DNA of 64,000 bases from Onthophagus taurus (Eukaryota; Arthropoda; Insecta; Coleoptera; Scarabaeidae), in NCBI RefSeq assembly GCF_036711975.1, contig NC_091966.1, positions 36,091,501-36,155,500 on the forward strand, written 5' to 3'. A model generated the notes under the pieces. The model did not search any database. It saw only the letters and a program-made list of their open reading frames with translations, and was not told where the DNA came from. Of this stretch, positions 34,001 through 45,900 are shown piece by piece. How positions within the stretch are numbered: the stretch's first letter is position 1; each line of letters begins with the position of its first letter. The position numbers were made by a program, and so were the translations under genes.

Positions 34001-37000
34001 GGGGGGAGGGGTGTTACTGGCTGCTAATCCCAGAGTTGCTACTTCGAATATTATGATTATGTCCTGTCCTATTGAATCAATTGACTTGATAGCTGTACGG
34101 ATTGACTTTAAAAAGACGAAATTGGCTTTTAACATTGTTTTCTGCTATTTCCCACCTGTTACACGTGGAGGAATGTATGTATAGTCACACCTTCTATTAC
34201 ATTGAATCAATGTTGGATATGTCTTTGGATACCATAGTCATGGGTGAATTTTTGTTAACACCTCCTATGAATCCATAGAGAAGGCTCTAAACGTAAAAGA
34301 TATACACCCGTCGACAATCAAATGGTGTATAGTCATGTTGAAAAGTCGGCAGATCACAGCCAGTCTGCGAGGCGAGTCGCTGAGTATAAAGGCGCTAAGA
34401 GGATGTCCCCAAGAACTATCACCTTGGGGACATCCTCCAAGGATGCACTGGTGATAGCACTCCGAGGTGCAGGGAGTGCTATCACCTCTATTATGGTGCC
34501 TGGTTGTTGATAACTTGATGAACACCCTAAGAAAAAGCGGATTCAAGAGTCAGGTGTATGCTGATGACCTGGTAATCAAAATCCAAGGTAAATATGATAC
34601 AATCATGACGCAACTAATGCAGAAAGCCCTACTTCTCACCAGTACTTAGTATAGAAGCAATGGGCTCAGCATCAATCCAAATAAAATCGAAATAGTCCCT
34701 TTCACTCGGAGAAGGAAGCTACAAATAAAAGCACCCTCCATTGAAAGCAGAACTATTAACCTCAAAACAGAAGTTAAATACCTAGGGGTAATACTAGACA
34801 GTAAACTAACCTGGAACTCACACTTAGATAAGGTGAGGAAAAAGGTCATCATGGCAAACCAGATCTGCCGCAGGCTCCTAGGAAAGAACTAGGGTCTCAA
34901 ACCACGAATGACTCATTGGGCCCACGTAGCAAGAATCAGACCCATGGTCGCCTACGCCTCATTGGTGTAGTATATGGTATTGGTGGTCGTCTGCGCCTCC
35001 TTTTGGTTTGGTGGCTAAAAACAAAACATAAGACAGCACAACAACAGCTGGCACAAATCCAGCGGTTAGCATGTCTTAACATAACAGGTGCAATGAGATC
35101 CTGTCCGACGGCTGCTTTGGAAGCCCTACTCGGTGTCACACCGTTCCATTTATATATACAAAAGGAGGCAGCTTCAAGTGCCTTATCGCTGAAAATAGTT
35201 TCTTCAGTCAAGTTGATGCAGGGCAACCTCAGAGGACACCTCGAAATCGTCAAGGACCCATGTCTAAATCACCTGATTGAAATTAAAACGGACCTTATAC
35301 CGACAGAATACAATTTCAACCAGCCGTATAAGGTCATATTTAGAAGCAGGGATGATTGGGCGAAGGGAGGGCCTCAACTAAAAAGAGGAGCCCTGCCTGG
35401 TGCACCGATGCTTCAAAGACAGTTAGATTCGGAGTAGGTATGGGCATCAGTGGGTCAAACAGCCTCAGACATAACAATTTTCCAAGCAGAAGTTCTTGCT
35501 ATAAACTTCTGCACCGCTTTGAACCTACAGAAGGGACAGCAAGGTGCATCCATAAACATCTTCACAGACAGTCGGGCCGCCTTAAAGGCAATTTAGTCCT
35601 ACACGTGTGACTCCACGCTGATCAGAGAGTGTACCAGCAACCTGAGAGAACTCGCTAGGGACAATGATGTTACCCTATGGTGGGTTCCAGGTCACAGCAA
35701 CATTGAGGGCAATGAGAAGGCGGACAAGCTGGCCAAAGAAGCAGCGACACGCCCTTCATTATGTCAAATCTCTGGAGAGGGACATAAGATAAAAACCAAA
35801 ACAACTTTTGGCGTTTTGTTAACATGAGCAGAAACAATATAAGATCTCCAGGCTCTCTCAAGTGGGCCGATGAACGTGTGTCGGATTTGCCAACAGCAGT
35901 TAACTTATTTGCCAATCATTTTGAGGCTATGCACTGTCCTGCATCATTTGGACCTACTAGTAACGATCACGCTGTTTATGATACTAATTCTATCACCTTT
36001 GGTATCTCCGAAGTCAGTTGCGACGAAGTGGTTAAATCTTTCAAAAAATTCAAGGCAAAGACTACAATGGGCCCAGATGAGATTCCTGCATTTTTAGTCA
36101 AGGACTGCGCCCCTGCACTCTTACATATTTTCCACCTAATAATCAAAAACTCTTAATTTGATTTGAGCGATGTTCACAACTTTGTGATTTTTTTACGTCC
36201 TTAAATGAAAACACCCCCCGTAAATTTTTGTATAGAGGTTATTCTAAGAGTGCTAAATTCAAATATAAATTTTAATTTTAACGTTTTGAGTTGCAGAAAT
36301 CGGTCATTTTTCGATTTTAAAATCTATGGCTAACTTCACAACCGTCAATGTTAATAAATTCAGTTAGCAATAAATAATTTAATTAATTTTAGGTGATTGT
36401 TATAACAATAAAACCTCGTTTAAAAGTACTTTACACACAACAACTTCAAAGAGCCCCAACGTCACTTCCACTTTTATCGTGGCAATTAGTTCCGGTTGGA
36501 AAATCGATCCAACCTGTGTTAGCTTGGGGTAGAGGAACAGATTTGAATTATACTCGAGTTGTTTTTGGTGGGATGAACAGTAATCGAATTCGATTATCTC
36601 CACTGAGACAAGTTCAATTACCTTATAATTTATCTGCAATGCATTGGTTAGGACCTAGGCATTTAGCTTTATTAGATACGAGTGAAAATCTTCGCTTAGT
36701 CGAAGTAAGAACACAAAAAGAATTGGAAGTTCTTGATTTAACAAACGCGGGGCTCGTTTATAGCTCCGCTCATTTTAAAGCGTTAGCAATTGGGGGTGGG
36801 GTAAGCGAAGCATTCGCTTTAGCCGGAGAAAGAGCCTGTTATAATAGTTTATCAAGTCGCGGGGATCAACTGTTAGTTTTAGGGACAAGAAATGTACATT
36901 TAGTAAAGTTGAGAACGTGGCACGAACGCCTGGTTTATTTAAGTGATCAAGGAAGGTGGGCTGAAGCTTTGAACTTGGCTGCTGAGGAGGGATTACACCG

Positions 37001-40000
37001 AGAAAAAAGTACAACAACTTTATTGGAAAGTTATTTAATGAATTTAAATGATCACCACGTCGATAGGGAAAGCTTAACAGCTGCTGTAAATTGTTGTGTG
37101 AAACTAAAAAAAATGTGAGATTATTTAGCTTTATAAAAAAAATTTGTTTGTAATTATTTTATTTTTTAGAGATTTATTATGCAATGAATTATGGGATTCA
37201 ATATCATTAGACCATAACAATCAAGACTGGTTCTTCTCCCTCCTCGCAGATCACATCCAAAACAACAACATCGCCTTCCTCTCACCAGCGGTAACCCAAG
37301 CCCTCATAAATCATTTTGAATCAAAAGATATACACCTCCTAGAAACCATAGTCCTCACCTTAGACCTAAGTTGTCTCGATCTCCATCAAGTCCTAAGAAT
37401 ATGCAAAGAAAAACGTCTCTACAACGCGTGGATTCATGTAACAACCCGAACAATAGGCGATTACACAAATGCTTTAACCGAGTTCTTGTTGGATTTAACT
37501 CCAGATAATCACAAACTCGGAAACGTCATGTTAGTGTATGTATCGTCGTGTTTAACCGGATTAGGATACCCAAAAGGAAAAATACCTGCGGAAGACGTCA
37601 CAAGAGTCAAATCGGACGTTTTAAGATGTTTGGAAGCGGTTCATTCGGTTAATGCAACACCGGAAGAATCTCCATATCCATATTTGAGGGTTTTAATGAA
37701 ATATAATACACGGGAATGTTTGAATGTTATTGAAATTGCGTTTAAAGAGGTGGAGTTCGCTGGGGAAATGGGAATGTTGCAGAGGCAGAGATTAGTACAA
37801 ATTTTATTGTGGGTTGTTACACCAAGTGATTTTGAGGTAAAGTTCATTAACTTATCTACAATTTTATATATACAAGTTTCCCAAAAGTAACGGATAAATT
37901 GGATAAAACAATTAAGAACAGTTTATGGAAAAATCGCTGAAACGGGTCTAAAGATTTAAATTATTTGCAATTGTTTGGTATAGATTTTAAATTTTTTCCG
38001 CCATTTTTAAATGAGTAATGACGGATTTTTTTCAAATAGCAATACCCCATTTCTATTACGGAATATGAAAGAGGACTTTTTTCTGAATCTAGTACAGTCA
38101 ATATTAATATTGGTTACATAAGAACATTTTTGAGAAATTATGTTAAAGTTTCATGCTTTTCCATTGATTTAAGATAGCAAAATAGCAGTAGCTATGCGTA
38201 ATCATGGCGACCAACTGTTTCAGATATCAAAAATTAATCATTGTCTTAATAAAACAAATAAAATAAGTGGTTGGCATGGTTACGCATGGCTACTGCTACT
38301 TTTCTACCTCAATTGAATGGAAAATCATGAAACTTTAAGGCAATTTTCCTTGTGCAACTAATATTAATTTTGGCTGTACCAAATTCAGAATAAAATCCTC
38401 TTTCATATTCTGTAATAAAAATGGTGGATTGCTATTTAAATAAAATAGCGATGACGTCATAACTAGCTTAAAAATGGCGGAAAAAAATTAAAATCTATAC
38501 CAAAAATTAACTAATTATTAAATAACTTTTTGTTCAAAACCCTGTCTCCTCCAAGTTATAGCCCTCTAAAGTTAAGGGAAAAAATCTGCAACTTTCTTAT
38601 CTCTTGACATTTTACAACTAACAAATTGTTAGTTTGATCACAAAAAATAAAATAATGCTGAGATCAATTTGACATAATTAAATTTTTTTGACTAATAATA
38701 ACCAATCTCTGAATTAATTCACTTGAGCCTGTGTATTATTTTATTTTTTTGTGATCAAACTAACAATTTTAGGAGAAAATGTCAAAAGATAAAGAAGTTG
38801 CGTATTGAATCCCTCTATTTAAATCAAGTTTTTAAATAGAAAAATGTAGACGCATTAAAAAGTTGTAATGCTATTATCTATCTAATGCTATTATAGGGGT
38901 TGATTTTTCACCCCTTTGTAATAACATTTTAGAGTTATTAAAGTCGTCTAAAATTTAGAGTGTAGAGTGCTGTAACTCGGTGGGGAAGGGGTTTTGAACA
39001 AAAAGTTATATGAAAGACCCCCATCTTTCGCATCAATTTAGAAACACCCTGTATATAAATGTTTTTATTATTGTTATCTAAAAGTTTACAATTTTCTGTA
39101 CAATACATGACAAACCAAACTTAACTTTCCGTCCTCCGTTCCCTCGCCCCAACCACCACCCTCATCCATCCCCTGCCTTCACCCTCCCTCTTCCAGAATC
39201 TGCCAGCGGTTCCTTTCTTCTTCTCTCAGCTCACTACATTCCCTCAACATATGTTCTAGCGTCTCCCAATCCAATCCGCACAGCCGACACAACCTCTCCA
39301 CATCATCTGCCCAGTACCTGTTTGCTCTCTTCTCATTACCATACCAAAATCTGGCCACCAACCTCATCCCTTCCTCACTCCCCTCCTTCACCAAGTATTT
39401 TGGAAGCCCTTCCGTCATTATGTTCCCATATCTTCCTTTCCCGCTATGCGTGTGATATATGAAGGATTTATTTATGTCCGAGGTGTCGTATGGATGTGGC
39501 CTATGGGGTTAGGGGGTGTGTAACAGCCATTTCCGTTGAAAATTGCTCGCGATCCAGCGGATGGTCTTGCTTGCTATGGTTCCGGCGTGTAATGATGCGT
39601 TGTAAATACTGGCTGGGCAGATTCGATGGATTTTGCTGTTGTTCGTGTGTATTTGCGGTTCTGGTCCAGAAGGAGTAAAAGTAGGATGTTGTGCGGGATT
39701 GAGGGAAGGACGGGAGTGTTGTCTGGATTAAAAAAGAAAAGGGTCAAAGAACTGACAGTGATAGTTAGGGAAGACCAATAGAATGTCTCAGATAGGGGTC
39801 GGGTGGCATATGATTTTGTTAAGAATGTTAAAGAGATCCAGAAGCCGTGGTTCAAACCTAGCGTGACTTTAGGTTTTGTTTTAATGGGCCATGGATCTGT
39901 GAGAGCGAAGTTGTTTCAATTGGGTTCGGAAGAGTCTGATTGATGTGTTTGGGGGGAAAAGGAATATTTGAACCATTTGTTGAAGGTGTGTGTGTTGTAT

Positions 40001-42578
40001 GATGGGTGTAGGCGTGATTTTATGGAAAGAATGGGGATGAACGAGATGGAGGACATGGATTGGGAAAGGGTGATGGAGGAGGAAGAGGTTGTTTGCGGAA
40101 AGGAGGCGGATTGTAGCATGACAGTAACGTCAGGAATGTCTGGACCTCTGCAATGTAATCTAGTCAAAATTTGGAATGCTTTACTTTATATACTTACTTA
40201 TGGGGCTGTGAAGTGTTGAGTACTGTATCCTCTGGTGGTCTTGTACTGCTGCTAACCTAAAAAGAAAGAAAAGAGCATTAGAGGGGTTCTAGTTTTGTAG
40301 TTTTACCCTAAATGTTTTCTAGTCTAAATGTGATATATGTACAATTTTAGCTTTATTCGTACTATTATGGTTTTAAGGTGAGTGTGAGTGTAGCTGAATG
40401 TGAGTTTGTCTTGTCTTTTGTTTCCCTCTCCCACATTTCTTGGTCCACTACCACATAATCTATCACTGACGCCTCCCTTGGACCCGTATAAGTATATTCT
40501 CCTTCATCTCCTTCCTTCCTATTCCCATTCAGTATCTCCTATCCCCTCTCCTCCGCCCACCTCAGTATCTTTCTTCCTTCTCTCCTCTTCTCCTTTCTTC
40601 CCATATTCTTACATTAAAGTCCCTCCAATAATCAGACATCCCTCCCACCCCTCCTCTGTCATCTCTTACCATTGCCTTATTGTCTCTTTCATTGCCCTAC
40701 TATATACCGTGACTATCTGCACCTTCTCTCCCTCCAGCTTGATTTGCCTCTTTACCATCCGCTTCTGCCTCCATTTCCTGTTCCGTCTTACTCTCCTCCA
40801 TAATTCCCCTCTCTATTCCTATAATACTTCCGCTTGCTTTTCCTCTCTTACTTCTCCTCTCTGCAAATACGAAATCCCATCTATACCCTTCTGGCATCTT
40901 TGCCCACCCTCCTTCATCAACCCAGCTCTCCACCAAACAAATCATCTCAAATCCCTTCAAATATTCACCCGTAGGACCTCTTCACGTCTATGAAATCATC
41001 AATTTTGAATGAGGACAACCCAATATATACCCTTCCAAACCTTGTAATCTCCCTGACACTTCCATGACATAATTTACTACCCCCTTTCCCTTCTGCCAAA
41101 CTTGAATTGAAAATTTGGCTTGCTTTCTGAAGTCATCCCAACTTATCCCAACCTCTCTACAATTTAATATAATTTTCTCTATCTTTATTTTTAGATTGTT
41201 CAAATAGTGAATTTATCGTGTTTTATCGTCCGCTTAGTAACATCAAATAATCTTCGTTTAGATGAAGCAATTTTAGAATCGGTAGTGAAATCATTAACTG
41301 ACGCCAAAGCAAAAGATTTAACATTAAGGGATCACGCCGAACGAGAACAAGCTTGGCTTGATTTGCTCGATTCGAATAAATTACCATCGGATAATGCGAA
41401 GGAATTGTTGGAACGCGCCTTAAATTCCCAATGCTACCGCGTAGCTGAGCGAATTTACGAACAAGAAAAAAATTATTCTAATATTTTACAGTGTTATTTA
41501 AAAGATGATGTGCGTAAAAACGAAGCGTTTAATTATGTCGTTTTGTTTATTGATGATGAAAAACGTGGTGTTGATAAACAATTTGTGAAAAATTTCCGGG
41601 ATTTAGTGAATGTTGATTGTAAACGGACAGCTGAAATGGTTATTGAATATTTTTCTGATTCGATACAAACGTTTTATGAAATGTTAGAGGATGATGAAGA
41701 GGATTTGTTTAAGTTTCTTGGTGAAATTGTTTATAGCGACGTTAAACTCTCACCGATTATAGCTGAAAAGTATTTAGAATTATTGTGTATCAAAAAACCT
41801 AATCATGCAATAAATTACGTTCGATTGGGATTATGTAGGGTTGAGGAAGCTCTTGAAATATGTGAAAAATATAATATTTACGGAGCCGTTGCGATTCTTT
41901 TAGAACAAATGGGAGAGTGGTCAAAATCTTTAAGTTTATTATTAGATAATAATATGGGTAATGAAGCGATTGAACTTTGTATAAGAGGAGCCGAACATTT
42001 AGATTCTCAAAATGCGCAAAGTTTATGGTTAGAAATTTTAAAAAATTCCAACGGAGATGGTTTAATGTCACCTCGACAATTATTACATGCGGCGGCACCT
42101 CATGTACCACCAGCCCAACTTTTAGAAATGGTTTCAGACGCTAGCTTTGGAGATATTAAAAAATTAATTGAAGGAATACTTTGTGATTATACCCATGATA
42201 TTACCATGTTAAGTACAACTTTAAATTTATTAGGAAAAGATTTGCATCATGGTAAATAAAATAAATAATTATTTAATTTTGTATTAATTAATTTTTTTTG
42301 TAGGTTTAGCTAAATTATTATTTACAAGTGGAAAAGCCTTAACAATTTCATCACCAAATTGTAATATTTGTCAAAAACCTCTTTTAAACGAAGACGAAAA
42401 TGTTATTTTATACGGATGCGTACATGTTTTTCATATAAAATGTGTAAACACGGAATCGATGTGTCCATTTTGTAGAGTACCAGTTAGAGAGTTAACTACA
42501 AAGAAAAGAAAACCATATAGTGAAGTGTACAACCCTGAAAGATCGAATGTTAGACCTGATTTAGAAGGTCACTTCTAA
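31093..42578 (+). CDS. VPS8: VPS8, CORVET tethering complex subunit
   Basis: Seven exons in phase: 31093-31158, 31210-31598, 31662-31974, 36393-37114, 37170-37836, 41195-42251 and 42304-42578, for about 1162 residues (human about 1430). An N-terminal acidic segment is followed by a beta-propeller (VAIGTSHGYVLAFDSEQNL, RLLIGYERGYISMVDALSGD, then VIVITIKPRLKVLYTQQLQR), a long alpha-solenoid, and a C-terminal RING-H2 finger near residues 1091-1131 (CNIC ... CVHVFHIKC ... CPFC). VPS8 is the Rab5-binding subunit specific to CORVET, which tethers early endosomes for fusion. Introns 3 (4.4 kb) and 5 (3.4 kb) are swollen by repeats. The other four are about 50-65 nt. The gene appears intact and converges on RMC1. 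Confidence 0.93.
32627..33802. repeat. 1.18-kb hairpin with arms over 500 bp
   Basis: The sequence reads AACTACTATCC then AAGTCAAGGCCCCTCACTTT at the left, and AAAGTGAGGGGCCTTGACTT then GGATAGTAGTT at the right. The mirror continues through TAATGTCGGTTGTCGGATTC to a centre near 33215, where TGTCCCAGACAGTACGTCACG faces its complement. Arm identity is high but not perfect. It interrupts the 5' part of a LINE relic. Confidence 0.85.
33803..36156 (+). mobile_element. Two nested LINE relics in VPS8 intron 3
   Basis: About 33860-34140 encodes DFDVIALSETWLKESVDYEI and FPDRYDVFGCDQ, the endonuclease start of a Jockey/CR1-type element. Its RT beginning reappears at 35824-36156 (VNLFANHFEAMHCP, KAKTTMGPDEIPAFLVKDCA). 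Between them (about 34250-35815) sits a different element, R1-like, with KALRGCPQG, PLLWCLVVDNLMNTLRKSGF, VYADDLVIKIQG, LSINPNKIEIVPFTRRRKL and VKYLGVILDSKLTWNSHLDK, then an RNase-H-like CTDASKT. Stops and frameshifts occur in both. Confidence 0.75.
34396..34485. repeat. Short templated inverted duplications inside the R1-like RT
   Basis: The expected RT coding order RGCPQG-VLSPLLW is interrupted after CCCCAAG by about 55 bp that contain CTTGGGGACATCCTCC, the inverse of the preceding bases, and GTGATAGCACTCC, the inverse of the following bases. The native sequence then resumes at GGAGTGCTATCACC. Confidence 0.7.
37974..39060. repeat. Two adjacent foldback hairpins in VPS8 intron 5
   Basis: Hairpin A (about 37974-38504) pairs TTTGGTATAGATTTTAAATT with AAAATCTATACCAAA and continues through mirrored GGCGACCAACTG/GTGGTTGGCATGG-type segments. 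Hairpin B (about 38522-39010) pairs TAACTTTTTGTTCAAAACCC with GGGGTTTTGAACAAAAAGTTA. Inside it CTAACAATTTGTTAGTTTGATCA-type words are mirrored again. The unit ends near 39055 with ACACCCTGTATA, the terminal word shared with other foldback elements in the window. Confidence 0.65.
39100..41160. mobile_element. Rearranged LINE remnants in VPS8 intron 5
   Basis: Minus strand 40960-40700 encodes MICLVESWVDEGGWAKMPEG and RWDFVFAERRSKRGKASGS, an APE-type endonuclease of a LINE. Minus strand 39418-39179 encodes a zinc-knuckle end, CRLCGLDWETLEHMLRECSE. Between them, on the plus strand at about 39490-40220, is an opposite fragment with MGHGSVRAKLFQLGSEES and KEYLNHLLKVCVLYDGCRRD, another LINE C-terminus. 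The long plus-strand frame 40400-40993 is a CT-rich shadow of the minus-strand endonuclease. Confidence 0.65.
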
Positions 42579-42892
42579 TAATTCCTTTCTAGTCCGTCTA
42601 TTAATTTATTTTCCCAAATTGAAAATTTCCTGCTATTTCGTGCTAGTAAATATATAATTTATTAATTAATTGTATAGATAAAGTTGAGAAAAAAACAGAA
42701 GAAAAAAGCTAGCACTTATGTGATATATTTATTTATAAATATTTTAAGGAAGTGTTTATATTCCGTTTATTTTTCGTTTTTTAATTTAGGAATATAATAT
42801 ATATTTAGTAGAATTTGTAATTTTGTCAGGAGGAGTAAAGAAAAATACAATTTTTAATACTTTAAATTCTTAGCTTTTTATTTTACTGTGTT

Positions 42893-42913
42893 AATAAAAT
42901 TTATTTGAATAAA
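42893..42913. terminator. Interlocked poly(A) signals of VPS8 and RMC1
   Basis: Plus-strand AATAAA occurs at 42893-42898 and 42908-42913, and a minus-strand AATAAA (TTTATT) at 42900-42905. VPS8 stops at 42578 and RMC1 at 42989, so both convergent transcripts could end here with overlapping tails. This is inferred from motifs. Confidence 0.5.
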
Positions 42914-42988
42914 GTACTTAAATATAAATTGAATAAATTAAAAATTACAACGAATTAAAATTTATGTGTCAGATAATAGGCTTTTTCT

Positions 42989-45900
42989 TCAAGAATTTGA
43001 TGTTGGAAATAACGTTTTATAATGTTGAACATAATGAGTAAGACGTTCATCTAAAAAAAAATGTATTATTAATAAAATTCTCAATTGATTCAAAAATTGA
43101 TGAAGATATAATATTAACTAACCCAAGTGAAAACAGACTGAAATTTTTATGGAAGATTAATATAATATATGTATTTAAATGCCATATATATATATATATA
43201 TATATACAGATGTCACACAAAAAACGCCCCAAGCTGTAACTCTGTCATTTACAATCCGATTTTCATGAGCGAAGTATCAAATGAAATGGTTTTATAAATA
43301 CTATGATTCATGCTACAAATAAACTTTTTCCAATTTCAAGCGATTATCTACTCTTGATTTTCAAATTGCGCGGTATTTTTTCTTCACGTTATTGGATAGA
43401 GATTTTTTTTCTGAACCCATTGATGTGCAATACATTAACATTAATTGTAATTTTAGCAGAGAAAAACAATTACAACATTTTCCGAGCATTGTCATAGTCA
43501 CTTCTGTAATAGTGTAGTGTGCCATGCAAAAAAATAACGCGCAAAACTGATTTTATTTTTTCCATGCCACAGTACAGTATAACACAAGTAACTTTAAGAA
43601 AATGCTAGGAAACTATTTTAATGTTTTTCTATGCTACAATTACAATTAATGTTGATGTGTTGTACATTAATGAATCCTAAATTGATATCCCAAAAATCGA
43701 GTGTTCCCTGATTTTTTGAACAAATGTCTGCTGAAGCAGATTTTTCTAGAAAAATTCGAATAACTCGAGAACGGCCGAATCAAATTGCAAAAAGTAAAGT
43801 TATTCATAAACCTTGAAAACAAACAAATCCAAGAGTGTAAAAATATGCAGGTGTTCCATTAAAAAAAACATTTTGTGTCGCCAAATTTTTTTGGACCAAC
43901 CGGTCTATGCGAATATATTTTCCAGAAATACACTCATATATATATAGTACAAGTCTGCGTTTGAAAGAAATTCCTAACTTAATTGATATAGGAGCTATGG
44001 ATGCCTGACGCACTGTTGCAGGACCCTGTATATTCAAAAATAAAATTCAACAGAATAGTTGTATTATACCGATATTTGGTTTAAAACGCAGAGATCACGT
44101 AAGTTGTAAGATGGTCACTTTGAAATGGTTAAGCATGCAGAGGAGAAGATCGCTACACACCTTATGTCTATACTATAAAATAAAGACCTTACAAAAATCT
44201 CCGTATCTATCAGAAAAAGTAGGTTTTCGTGCGGACGTGCACTCGGTCAATGTTGGATTTAGGGGTAGATTATCTCTACCAATATTTTATACCGTAAGTT
44301 TTAAAAGATGTTTTTCAAACCAGATACGCTAAGTAATAAATGAACTTCCTCCTTGTTGTGTTTTGACTGAGTGTGCGTCTTTAGCCAGTTTCAGAAGGCA
44401 CTATGCTGATTTTTTACAGTTTGTATTATTGTTACAGTTTAGTATTAAACCGATGGCTTCGCACCAATTTAACATTTCATTCGCTACGCTAGTGATCCTT
44501 ATTGACAACTGCTGGACTGTGAATCAGCCTTTATTATAACAGAGCAATCGTCAACAAATAATACTTGCCTACAATTTTCACAAGATATCACATCTTTTAT
44601 GTACAAGATAAACAGCAATGGTATCAATATGCTTCCTTGCAGGACACCATATCTTATAGGGAGAAGGAATGAACTCACTCCACTATTGTTTTGTGTCCTA
44701 ATTGTTGTCTGCCACTCAGGTAACGTTGAATCCAGGCCAAGGCTGGGCCTCTGATACCGTACCGATTTAATTTTTGTAAAAGTAGTTGGTGATGTAATGT
44801 GTCGAATGTCAAAAAACAGACCACAGCAGGCAAAACGAGCATCGAAACCCTCTACATTGGATGTATAGAAATCCAAAACGGCGTCCTGCGTGGAGTTATG
44901 AGTTCTGAAGCCAAATTGTTGATTGTTAATTAAGTTACACTTACTCACGAACTCATCTAGCCGTTTAAAAAACGCTCTCTCATATGACAGGAAGAACGGC
45001 TTCAGATAGGAAGCAACCCATTGCAAAAGTTTCCCCTAAATACCAAACTTTGTTAGTTTAAACAGAACTAAGTTGTGATTCACCCGATCGAAAGCTTTAC
45101 TAAAATCCGTATAAACTGAATCAACTTGATAAGAAGTATCCAGAGAAGATAAGATATATTGAGCGACCAGCAAAGAAACCATGTTGTTTACCATGTTGTA
45201 AACAATAGACGTGCTTGAACCACTTCTCAGACACTTTCCCAAATGCTGGCAAAACAGATATGGGGCTAATAACGTTTCCATTTTCTGTGCGAACTTTTTT
45301 TTTTACGCAATGTAGTAATTGTGTCCCAAGAGAACCATGTAGGGTAATTTTTATTAGGTAACTTCCTGCGCGAAACAAATCTCTCAATAACCTCATTAAG
45401 TTAAGTATAAAACGTAATCTTAAATTATAATTAGAATTTATAAGTGATTAAAACATTTAAAAATAGGTCATAATAAATAATAATCGATCAAATTCATTCT
45501 AAATCTAAAAAATAATATTTACCTTTTAACCAAATTGAAGCAAATTGTGGATTAGATTTAAAATAAAATAATACACTATGAAATAAAGCGGGATCTTTCG
45601 ATTCTTCAGCAGCCTCTAAAAATTTCCGCGAATTCAAATTTTCCGGAGATAATTTCAAAGCTGCAATAACCTGATTTTGACTCAATAAAATTTCTTGAAT
45701 TTCTTCAAACGCACCTACAAAAAAAACGACTCAAACATTCAAAAATAAATAATTTTAAAAGCCGAACCTAGCCTAGATAACATATCCAAAGCTAATTGTG
45801 CAGCTGATTGATGCATATTTCCCAAAGATAACAATAAACAAGCCAAGGGTTTCGAATCACCAATAACCCCATATTGTAACATTTGTTGTAAAGCGCTAAA

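Larger units (their letters stand above)
31988..36344. mobile_element. Composite inverted-repeat element filling VPS8 intron 3
   Basis: The ends are CGGTTGTGAAGTTAGCCATA (31988) and its exact reverse complement TATGGCTAACTTCACAACCG (ending 36344). The inverted similarity extends inwards over at least 150 bp, with several internal repeats of a CGAAAAATGACCAATTTTTGC-like word at the left. Inside lie LINE pieces and a 1.2-kb hairpin. I read it as a foldback element that has taken later insertions. No clear target duplication was found. Confidence 0.7.

Noticed and set aside
40400-40993. 197-codon plus-strand open frame
   Set aside because: The translation is a serine/proline/leucine-rich shadow of a purine-rich minus-strand LINE endonuclease; no domain is present.
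43804-44037. 77-codon minus-strand frame as an exon of RMC1
   Set aside because: RMC1 reads in phase from exon 8 directly to 43050-42989, which matches the family's tail; the frame lies in repeat DNA.
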